From positions 252,786-294,294 of the forward strand of contig BLXT01003184.1 of assembly GCA_019648995.1 (NCBI GenBank): a DNA stretch of 41,509 nt. The letters run 5' to 3'. A program made the translations under genes and the position numbers. This DNA is from Plakobranchus ocellatus (lineage: Eukaryota > Mollusca > Gastropoda > Plakobranchidae). Numbering within the stretch: position 1 is the stretch's first letter; every line of letters starts with the position of its first letter. Shown here piece by piece: positions 9,242 to 21,200 of the stretch. Under the pieces are notes generated by a model, which saw nothing but the letters and a program-made list of their open reading frames with translations, did no database searches and was not told the origin of the DNA.

Positions 9242-12200
9242 GTGAGAATTTGTTGTTGATTTGGTTGTTATAAACAGGACTGAAAAGCCATTGTGGCTCA
9301 TGGTTATGAAAAATTTGTATCCGAAAGTTAGTAAATCCTAAATGTAAGCTGAGAAACCCATTCCAGAATGGAATTCATAACAAATTGTCTTTACTTGTTC
9401 TGTTATTTCCCTCCGTGCTTTGCTAATTGATGTTCTATTTTAGACTTTCGTTGATAAAATTTTAATATTTTAAAGCTTTATTTTCCATTATCTCAGAATC
9501 ATTTCTTTCCGAAGTCAGATTCATTTTTGAAGGAAAAATGTTTTTTTATGAGGATTGAATAGAAGGCCCTTTATAACAGTGTTACTATTTGACCAGATTT
9601 GTTAATAATCCTATTAGAGGTAAAAAAAGTACACAAATAATCCCACAAGCGTTTGCAAAGGTATCAATACCAAAGGACGAATATGTATGCACTGTTGTGT
9701 GTGCAAATAGTCAAAACAGTTAGAAGTGAATTTCACTTCCTGTTTGGGACATGGATATCTGAGGCCCAGGATCAATCGAATCAGTCTATTCTTAGAGCAA
9801 AATGTTTAGCACATTCTATCTAGAAGCTGTAGACCTCCTAACGTGCCCCCCCTCCTTTCCGCTGTTCTGCCTTTAACTTTCAGTAAATTCACCTTTTTAC
9901 TTGAGCCCAGTGCCAAGAAAATAAAATACATGTACATGCAGAACTAATGGGAGAAAAACGCCCGAAGATGGAACTTCGGCTATTGATTTTATCCCGCTTA
10001 GCTTAGATCTAGTGAAGGGGAAATTGGAAAGGTGAAAAAAGAAAAGTGAAAAAACATAGACAGTTACCTTCACTTGCCTCCTTTAAAGGCAAACAATGTA
10101 GATATCTCTAGCTTCCTTGCCACTAACACCCTGCTGTGATGGAGGGCCTAAAAGCCTTTGATCACCTTGGTGTGGAGTGGCTATTGTACAAAAAATAAAC
10201 AAAAAAACAAACCATCTGTAGCCTGATAAACCTTTAGATCTACCAGTTCTACTACCTCCAGGCCTAAGGCATGAACTAGGGCTTTAGTATAATATGATTT
10301 ATTCAGCAAAGAAAAAAAATCTTACCTGGATCTCAATTCTTTAGGCGTATACTTTGGTAAGATTTTGATTTGAAAGCCTGAAAGTCTAGATCTTTAAGTT
10401 GAAATTTAGATAGGGCTTACCAAAAGATGAACTTCCACACGGAGGAACCACATGTTAATTTTATATTATTATATTATATGTATGTAATCCTTGGAAAACT
10501 TTTCTATTATACACACATGATTTTGATAATAAATGAAGGCAATTTGAATAAACTGTTTATAATTTTTTAATTTCCCAATGATTATCAACATTCAGTATTT
10601 ATTTTCCTTGAAATCCCTGGGAAACCACTCACCAAATCATCAATTTTAGTCTCAGAGGGCAAAATAACACCAGCCTAAGTGGTTCTTTACTGAGAATACC
10701 GAAGGCTGCCTATTCCAAAATGCTGTGTTGTGAAGTTGTGAGCATATTCATTCTATGGCTCCATTTCATAAATTTTACTTTTTACTGCTGCTGCTGATAC
10801 TGCTACTGCTACTGTCATGCGGCTGCTGCTGCTGCTAGTGCTACTACTACTACTACTACTACTTCTGCTGGTGCTGCTACTCCTAGTAGTGGTAGTAGTA
10901 GTAGTAGCAGTAGCAGTAGCAGTAGCAGTAGCAGTAGCAGTAGCTGTAGCTGTAGTTGTAGCTGTTGTAGTTGTAGTTGTAGTATGTAGAGATTCCAAGG
11001 GCTTCCTAATGATTCCACCAAAGGGCTTTCAAGGGATTCCAAGGGCTTTCTTATGATTCCTGGGAATTCCTAGGGTTTTTGAGAAAAATTAACATCTTCA
11101 ACAGTTACAAATAATTTCATCCAAAATCAAAATTTTGTTCACAACATTGATAACCTCACATCACATCTTTGACAATGGCGGTGAGTTTTAGTTGATCTGG
11201 TCCGCCTCAGCAATTTATGTATAAATAAAACGGAAGTGACCTCAAGAAATTGTGTTTTATTTTCCCGATATTTAATGGTTATACTAGGATATAACAAGTT
11301 GTTCAGTAGTCTAGCTTTCAAAAATTTACTTTTCTCCCTCCACATTAGCCTTCATGTCATCAAAAAAATGACATCTTGATTACACAATAACGTTCTTCAG
11401 TTCTTCAACTTCATCTCAAGGAAGTTTCTTTTTTGGTTTCGATCTCTCAAAGACTTTCCGCTGTAGTTACTTGGACTCTTGAAGTTGGTTCCACCCAGGT
11501 CAAGAATCTAGTTTTTATATCTTTGTTGAAAATTGAAGACACCTTGTTAAAAACAAACCTCTGATTATCTTCTGACTATTCATAATGATCTGTTTATTAC
11601 CATCTCTGAGCAAAGCAGGATAAGTGGCCTTTTGCCACTGCCTTATCATTCCTTTAACTTGGCGTCAGCCACATGCACCATGAGCTTAAAGACCATGAAT
11701 AATAAGCAAACTTTTTATAAATCATTTCCATGTATAAACATTTAGTGGTGCTTCAAAAGAGCATATTTTGATTTGTTGATACATTCAAAAGTACAGTATG
11801 TATAGTGTGATATTTTATTGAAAAAAAAAAAAAATTGCCCTTCTAACTGTATTTTACAAAGATTTTACAAATCTTTTTTTTTTCCCCTCTCATAAGCCTG
11901 TTGCTTCTTGAACATTTCATATGTTGTATATACTTTTCTAAAAATTGTAAAGTGATAATAGAAATCATACAACCTCACAGAACTGTGCTTCACTGGCACA
12001 TTACCTTTTGACAATTCTGAATAATAAATGCCATAACAAATAGAAACCAAAGTTAATTTTTAAATTTTTTTTTTCTAGCTATGCAGTACACTAAAAGGAA
12101 ACATGCAACAGATAAATTTTAATCACTTTGAACTCATTACTTATGAAGCATATGGTGAGTGCAGAAAATCTCAGAAATGTATCCTGTTCCTTGAGTTTTT

Positions 12201-15200
12201 TTCCGTGTGTTCTTTGGTGTTGATGATATCGGTAAAGTAAAGTTTAATTATAATTTAAAATAGGCTTATAGTTATATTTACAAATAATAAAGTGCCAAGA
12301 CTAGGATTCTAAAAAAATATCCACCAAAAACAGTGGCTTGAATCATTCATCCCATACAAAATTTATTTCAGCTAATATTTTACAAAACTTTTGAGTTTGA
12401 TTATAATTTATAACATGACATGTAGCTGTATTACAACCACAAGACTGAAAACCGTAGATCATTTAGTACAGATGTAATTTATGAAAGAATTCATTTGCTT
12501 CACTTTGTTTCAATCATACTGAGCCTGTTTCAAAAACATCCTGCTCCAAACTTATCATATTAATCATATTTCACTTTTCTCAGTCTAATCATGTTCATTT
12601 TTTTTTCATGTTGGAGGGTTTTATGCAGTTTACTTTGAAAGCAAAGTCTTGTGGAAAGTAAAAAAACAACCAGTATTAACTGCTAAAAAAAACCACAGGC
12701 ATGTGGCCTTAAAAACCTGTATTTCTGGATCAGTGGTCTAGTTCATGACCCAGCCTTGGTAACTGATCTAACCCACCTCCAATCAAGATATCCTTGATGA
12801 TGCCCCATGAAGTATACAGACAGTCAATTCATATTTCCTGTATTGAGGATCTAAGCCTGTTGCAAAAAAATGCTCAAGGTTCAAATAATGATCAATCGAA
12901 GTATTAAAGATGTAGATATTTTTATTTTTTATGTATGTTATATCATAGCATAAGGCCTTTCTTTTGATTTTTTTCTTTAGGCTCACAAAAAGTGATATGA
13001 ACATCTATTGTATTTACTCTTACAGCTTCAAGACAAGAAAAGTAGCATGTCATCATTAGCCATTGATCCTGGCACAGGTAAAAAGCAAGTGTCTGTGACG
13101 ATGCCTGGCCAGAGTAAAGCTAAGCCCTGTGTACCACAGCGTCCATCAGTGAAGGCTGATTTGGTCAGTAGACTACTGTGAACAAGCTACAAACAAATAT
13201 ATCTTATGCAACATTGCTTTAAACTTGGTTTCATCTCAACACATTTCAACCCATATTGTGAAATATTCTAGTTAATCATTTTCAAAATCTTTAGTTTCCT
13301 TCCCCATAATTCTTGTTCTGTGTTGTGTATGTGCAGTAAAATAAGGCAGAATGGAATGGACTCAGGAATAGAGGTGGATTTGCCATTTACACTGAAAAAA
13401 TGGCCCAGTTTTATCAGATACATGATCATGACGAAGAAAAGAAATGAACACTGAATTACTTTCTTTTTACTTTGCCTCAAACCAGCTTCTGATAAGCATG
13501 ACATGAAATGAAAAGATTCAAAATGGGTTTCTGCTTCCTGGAGAGCAAACCTCTACAATTAAAAGTAACATAAAACAATGTCAAACTCCACCATAAGGGT
13601 AGGGGGGCATTTGACATCCAGGCCACACCCGCTTGACTTATCCATTTCATGAAGGTCACATCTCTTTTGCTCTTTAGATAGGGAAAAATATTCTTTTTTA
13701 TTCCCCGCCAAAATTTTGACAAATTTTAAAGTTTGGTATTATTATGTAACGGAAGTTGTTCCCAGAATTCCCTGTTGCCAGATGTGCAATGTAGGTGTTG
13801 CCAGGCTTTCCCATTTACATTTAACTCAATAGGCCACAGATATTTTATTCATTTAAAAAAAATTTGATTTAATTGAAAATGGGGTTAAAGCTTGTTTCAT
13901 TTAGTTAATCTGTAGATATTGAATGGAGAATATGTTAATAGTTTCAAATGAATTGAAGTTCAACTTTAGTAGGAGATAGATTTTGAAAATCACACATTAT
14001 GCTAATCTAAATTCAAAGTGAAAGCTGCTACCATGAGAACGATTGGTGAAAAAAAACAAAAGCAAAGAAAAAGTTTTCTACAAATACGATCACAGCAAAT
14101 CCTGTGATAAAATGTTAAAAATACCCATTTCAAATTATAAAGTTGAGAACAGTATTTGGGTGTAAAAAGTAAAAATAAACAATTGCACTTTTTTCCCTGT
14201 GACAAAATGTCTCATTCTGTGGTGAGACTACTCAGAGGTTATGTTCTAGAGGAAATTAGATAACTAAATACACGAGGTTGTATCTCATTTGGACTAGCTT
14301 CAAAATATTCTTTTATGTGATAATGTGATTTTGTAAAATCAAAGCAGCTGTATAGGTGCAGATGACAATTTAGTCATTACTTTTAATGCATTAATAATCT
14401 TAGTTTTGCATTTTCATACATAGCGTTGCACACACACTAATGCTTATAGTGGCTTTTTTGTTTTCCTGGCTTTTGTGCCAAGTAAAAGTATTATGCAATT
14501 CACCATCACTAATTTTAGAAAGCAATTGTTGTTTTCTACTTTAAGAAATGTAAATCTTGAGGGAATGGATAAGAGGTACCTTTTGAAGTTCTTGTCTTTT
14601 CACAATGCTTAAGAGATGATTCATTCTCCTAGGCCAAATGTACTTAGTTTTGTGATAATCTTTTTTGCATACTCTTAAGTGTGACAAAATTCGTTAATAT
14701 AATAAGTGAATAATTATTACTATGTCTTACAAGTGTTTGTCAGTGCAAGTTTATTCTTGAATTTTAATATTCTCATTGATTTTTATTTATTTAGTAGAAA
14801 GGACAAAAAAAGGGCAGGGGGTAGGGATCAGGTGGTGGTGAGGGGAATAATAAAAATCATTCTAGGGTAGAGACACTTGTTCAGGTTTAGAGTGCGCTGA
14901 CCTTGCCTTGACAAGTGGAGTACACACTAAAATAATTTTCCTGACATAACTTTTTTGGGTCAAGTGGTCAGAGATGCTGGAGGCAGGAGTAACAATGACT
15001 ATAACCTTAATAAGGATGTACAACTACAGATCTATCTTCTTTTATTTTTAAGCATGTTATGGAGAAAGGGAGTGAGAGACTGATAGGCCAAGAGAGACAG
15101 AGACAGAGAGAGAGAGAGAGAGNNNNNNNNNNNNNNNNNNNNNNNNNNNNNNNNNNNNNNNNNNNNNNNNNNNNNNNNNNNNNNNNNNNNNNNNNNNNNN

Positions 15201-18200
15201 NNNNNNNNNNNNNNNNNNNNNNNNNNNNNNNNNNNNNNNNNNNNNNNNNNNNNNNNNNNNNNNNNNNNNNNNNNNNNNNNNNNNNNNNNNNNNNNNNNNN
15301 NNNNNNNNNNNNNNNNNNNNNNNNNNNNNNNNNNNNNNNNNNNNNNNNNNNNNNNNNNNNNNNNNNNNNNNNNNNNNNNNNNNNNNNNNNNNNNNNNNNN
15401 NNNNNNNNNNNNNNNNNNNNNNNNNNNNNNNNNNNNNNNNNNNNNNNNNNNNNNNNNNNNNNNNNNNNCCCCTCCCTCTTAGATTTTGTGAAAATTTGGC
15501 TATAGGGAAGGATGATAAGCACTAGTTAGGCATGACTTTCAATATGTCAGATATCAATAAGAACCCAATTATCCATTTGTGCTAATCAACCTGCTATATA
15601 AATTGTGTAACCCATCCTTATGGATTACCTCAGGAAGATATATGTTTTTGCGTTCATTAACTATATATGTTGATGCTTTTCATCAATGCACAGGGTGTGC
15701 ATGTAGCACTCACTTACAAAAAATGAAGTCCATGTAACTTAAAAAGGATGACCCCACCTCAGATTTATAGTGTGGCTCATAAAAAAAAAACTAGTGATTT
15801 TAGTAACATGCGGAGGTCAATCTGGATTTATGGATGCCTTTTATTTCATTTTTTGTTTACTTTTCTTCCCTTGATAGACATGGGACTATTGTGTATTTGA
15901 GATGGATTGACTCAGTAGATCTAAAGTGTACTTTGGCATTTAGAGATCTTGCCACAAAAACGGCATGTATCACAGTCAAGATAAGATCAATAATTGTACT
16001 TTTTCATCTGCAATGGAGAAAATGTTTAAATTATTCTGACATTTATTTTGTGATCATTTTATTCAGCAGGCTCAGGGCCTAAATTATATTCAGAGGACCT
16101 GGCATCTTTACAGGCATAAATTATTTGGGAATAAGTGTCCTTTGTAGAATTCCAAGAGAAAGAGAAATATTTGCACTGCTCCATAATTGATTATGGAAGA
16201 AAGGAAAAGTTTGGAAGTCACACATATGGTGATCCATCAATCAGAAACTTTGGGATAGTGAAATCATTGTTCACAAGCTGATGTTGTCAACAAATCTACA
16301 TGATGCAAAATCTAGCTATCTTCTGTGAATTAAATCTAGGTGTGAATTGAATTGGGCTTGAGCAGCTTAGAGGTGCATTCATATTTTCATTAAAAAAACA
16401 AATTAGTTTACTTTCAAAGGTGTCAATTTAGTAAAGAAAATGTCTAATCTTTAGTTTCAGCTTGGGAAAAATCCTCTAGAATCTAGATCTGAATATGGAG
16501 CTTTTCAATTAGACCTGCATAGATTTAGATTCTAGATACTAGATTTTTCTATCAAGATTGCATCCTCAAAATTAAACTTACGGTCTATATCACATGACAT
16601 TTTTGTGTAACTGCTTAGGTAAATCTTGTGTATTGGGTCAAGGTCAATGTGAGCTGAACTCTCTTGCTGTATATCTTTTAGAATTTGCAATTATTTTTTT
16701 ATGGTACTAGAATTTAGATGCACTTTTATAGATTCATAATATTTTTTCACTAAACTATTTTTGCCAGCTAGATTATATCGTCATGGTGCTGCCAATATTG
16801 CCTAACTCATTTTTGGCATAATGGAGAAAATCGAGTTTAAGTGATTTTAAAAGCCAATATAAAACCTATAATGCAGAATTAGAAATTATTAATTATAAAA
16901 AATTGGCCTGGCACTTTAATTTTTTTCTTATATCAGATGATGTGTTATGTAGTAATGTATCTAAAAAAGGTATCATTTGATTTTTGCCTAAGTCAGACTT
17001 AGGCAGTATTGGCAGCACCATGACGATATGTTTTTTTATATTTTGTAAGGACTAGACAAAGCTTTTGGTATGCCAGACCTAGTTATCCAAATTCAGATTT
17101 CAATGTTTAGCTAAGACTCTAGATTTTGATTAAATTGGCTCCAAGCATGTAATCTAGATGTAAATGTTATTTTCAAGCAGTTTGCTTTGCTTTTGGATCA
17201 GATAAAAAAAATTTTTATGGTAGCAATAGTCCTGATAGCAGGCCAGTGCAAAATTTGGATCATTTGTAGCCTCACAAATCAACTTTGCTTGCTTGCTCTC
17301 ATGGGCATCCAACTTGTGGTTTCCATTGTTGTACCTTATGTGGGACCCATTTTACTTTACAATGTAAAATATGCAGATCAATTTTTTTTTCACCCCAGAT
17401 CTCCCTGCTACCAACCAGCATAAAAGAATTGACAAGTCTAACAGAACTTTACCTCTACAGCAATCGGTTGATGCAGCTCCCGCCAGAAATGGGTTCACTT
17501 ACAGGCCTTATGACTCTGGCCTTAAGCGAGAATTCTTTATCAGGCTTGCCCGAGACTTTTGTTGCTCTCACTAAGCTACGGGTTCTGGATTTGCGGCACA
17601 ATAAGTTACAAGAGGTCAGTTTTGTAAGATATTTTTTGGATTATATTTAATCTCTTGAAAAATTTAAGGCTTATGGCAGACATGAAAACTGATTAATGTG
17701 CTTTATGTGTTACTGGAGAAACACATTCTCCGCTAATGACATTTTTAAAAACTCGGTTATGAAAAAAATTGTTCACATCATCTTACGAAGAGAAAACATT
17801 AAAAAGTGATGTCTCATTAGGTACATACATTGACAAACCTGCTAACTTTCTGTTTTGCCTGTGACTGTCCATAAATTCTGTTTTACGGGCAGCAGTGCTA
17901 AAATCTTGTTTAATGGTCCAAGAACACTGCTGGAAGGAAAAATAAATTATCTCGTTTTATCCTTTGGATCAATCCAATATCGACAATAGTGAGTATTTTT
18001 TACCTATCTAAATTGCATTGAACAATATTAATAAATTTATATTTTATTGAAATAAAGTATCCTATTTGCATTCCACAATATTTATACAATATGCTGTGTT
18101 AAGGAAGCCAAGTAACTTTTGCGTTATTGAAATGCCATGGTGCTGTATGTTCTTGTGGTTATGAACTCAACTCTATGCCTATGATGTGCTAACTTGCAAA

Positions 18201-21200
18201 CCATACAAACAATGAAATAACTTGAAAAGAGTGATTCTGCCTCAGACTTAAAGTGTGGTCTTTTTATGGTCACAATAATCTGATGGTGGAGATCCTGAAG
18301 CTAGCAATCTGCATCTAAGGGTGCCTTTCTTTAATTTATTTTTGTTTTTTCTCTCATATTAAATAATACCTTAGTTTATTGCCACTGAAATTGTTGATGG
18401 GAGTGTTGTCCCTTGTATGATTCCAAGAAATGTTGGCATTGCTCCATTTATTGTGGACTATAACCAGAAAACAGAGTTTGAGAATCCAGATACAATGATC
18501 CATCAATCTCAGCCTTTGAGAAAGTAAAATCATAACACATAATCTGCTATTAATAAATCTACATGATGAAGCAACTGAAGAATGTAAAACTTGAATAGTT
18601 CTTATCTTACATCGCACATATGAAATCTAGATCTGTATCCGGATTCCTTGCTTCATTGGTATGATAAATTTCTGAATTGTTTTCACCAAAAGTGGAAAGG
18701 TAGAAATCATAAAAAAATTGCAAAATGTTTAATGGCACTAAATCTTGAAATACATATCAAACAAACCAACATTCAGATTTGATTTAGTCACACAGGCCTA
18801 TAACTAGGCCCCTATGTCTAGATTTTATTTTTAGACGTTCTGATTAGATCTAGACCTTAGACCTTTGCAAAAATAGTGCCAAGCTTTATAACGTTGCAAA
18901 TCTTTGTAAATCTTGGGGAAATCAGCCTTTTTGAGTAGGTAATAATATTTTTTCACATAGCATAGAAACAAAGACAATAAATATTGAGTTTGGGTATATT
19001 GACCCATCAATGTTGATCTTGGAAAGCATAGAATACCAATAAACAAAAAATGAAGTCTTATGCCTTGAATTTGATGTGCTAATTTTGACTGCAAAGTTCA
19101 GTTTTTCATATCATTTCATATTACTCATATTTTCTATCACTTTAAATTCCACCAAAATCTAGATTAGACATTTTGTTTATGCATGTAATATACGATGGAT
19201 CATAATTGTAGGCACACCTAGGATTCTGTAGTCCTGCCTCACATAGGTTTCTTTTTCCATATAATCTGTTATTATGTAAACTATATTTTGAGTTTTGGGG
19301 TGCACTATTAAAAAAAAAAACAAAAAAAAAACGGCATCCAGACCAAGGCCTGCAAGTCTTCTAGACTTGATAAGTGGTGATATGACTGGATATTGGCAGT
19401 GAGAAGGGAGATACTTTTTTTGCATCTTTGAGAGTTTAAGGTTCATTAATTAGCTACTGATTTTTAAAATAACATTTTACTGTATGGCACTGTCTAAGTA
19501 TATGAAGATTTGCCAAAATGTGAGAAAGATTTTTTACAAGCCCTATTTGAAAAAATTAAACTCATCAATACATAAATTTTGATTTTGTGAGTGTAATGGC
19601 ATACGAAGTACTGCTTTATGTTTAAAAAATCAGTTTTGGATATATCCTTGCTGTCTGAATTAACCAAATAAGCTTCATACATAACTATGATGACAAAATC
19701 ACAGAAAAAGTGGTCACCCATCAACAAATTAAGCTCATTCACCACTGAGTGAAGAGACATAGACCAATTTTTTGTACATGGATCTACTCCTGCAATCGAA
19801 AAAACTGAAGAAATTGTAAATTATGAAAACAAATTGAAAGTTTAAAACTTGGAAACTGTATTTTTCAATTGTTATTGAAATATGATATTGCAATTTCTTA
19901 CTTTTTTCTCTATAGAGTCTTTATATGTGATTTTGGTCTAGCAAATCTATTGTCAGAGGAAGGAATGAGATGTTTTAACTTCCAGGAGGTGTTTTAAAAA
20001 GGCCTCATGTACTTGTGGAAAGCCTTCGATTTTGATATTGTGGCACGGTGAAGATATGATGCTGCATTGGGCATTTTTTTAAGATAAAAAATTCATTTAA
20101 TTTAAGAGTATAAAAAAACCTGAAGCTTGTGACAATCATCCTTTTAAATACCTATTTTTGACTTTCTTATAGCAAAATTTCATTATGTAGAATATTTTTT
20201 GTTACCATTTTCCTAATTTACTTTTTTATATGGACCTTTTCCTCATTTGTATTTTACTTTGTGTTTGTTTTCATTTTTTTTTTTCAGATTCCAAAGGTTG
20301 TGTATCAACTGCGTTCATTGAACACACTTTTTCTTAGATTCAACAGGATCAGAGTGGTAGATGAGGATATTAGTAATTTATCCGTAAGTCCCTTAATAAT
20401 AATTTTAAAGGTGTACATATTTTTAATGTGCTTATGAGTTCTTCTTAAGGAGTTTAGTTTTTAAAATTTAAATTGCGCAGATAAAAAGAGTTCATTCATA
20501 TTTAAAATGAATCTGCCATGAAAAAAATTTTTTGATGTTAAGTCTTGAAATAAAGGACATGTCTGATTCATAATTAGAATTGTTGCATATGTCATTTTCA
20601 AAGAAGACAAATAGTTGTCATGGCCACTTTTTGAAAACTTAAATGATCAATCACCTTGTTAATGTTCCCAATAATGGAATAGTCATTTTTACTGCTCTTT
20701 TAATCTTTCTCTTACCTGATTCTGTCCCTTTCCTGACACTTCATCTATAATAAGAAAGTTTATTTAATGTTGTGTTGCAACTGCACTGACTTGGTAACAA
20801 ATCCATATGTGTTTTACATTATTTTATCACCACAGAAGGAGACTTATATGACAAGAACATATGTTATCAAGATAGACTATGTGTAGTAGATGTCATATAT
20901 CTAAGTGTTTATTGCTGAAAGTCTCTAAGATTATGGAACATGTGGCAGCACTGTTCCAATAATTTTTGTTGCCTGAGGGGTGTACTCTCCAAGATAAAAT
21001 TGTTTTTTTTTTTTTTTTTTTTTGAAGGACTTCATTTCTGTCAAAAGCTCATTGAAAGTTTTCACACGAATTACTCCCAAGATTATAAAATATAAATGTG
21101 TTAAGATCATTACTCCCTTTTTATTCCCTCTGTCTGCTCACTTTCTCTTGAGCTGTGTGTGTGAGTTAGGGCACTTTGATCTCAAATATACTCATTATTA

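Larger units (their letters stand above)
13164..17398 (+). other. SHOC2 intron(s) 2, includes assembly gap
   Basis: A 4.2-kb interval. It contains the 346-N gap (15123-15468), one copy of dispersed repeat R1 (15691-16310) and one 247-bp TIR element (16779-17025). I searched by eye for the expected short exon encoding the CREE and LDLS residues of LRR1 and did not find it outside the gap. Confidence 0.6.
17615..20287 (+). other. SHOC2 intron 3
   Basis: A 2.7-kb intron containing R2 copy 1 (17830-18160) and immediately after it R1 copy 2 (18170-18575). The remainder is AT-rich and shows nothing recognisable. Confidence 0.6.

Noticed and set aside
10753-11056. Overlapping long open readings on both strands (poly-Thr/Ala, poly-Leu, poly-Val)
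   Set aside because: They are translations of the triplet microsatellite and have no non-repetitive coding content.
15007-15522. Open readings of 148-171 codons across the gap
   Set aside because: Most of their length is N; the sequenced ends are GA/TC microsatellite and intron.
17285-17398. Upstream extension of the exon C open frame
   Set aside because: The residues before ISLLP (Cys/His-rich) are not SHOC2-like, and a good CAG acceptor sits exactly at the homology border.
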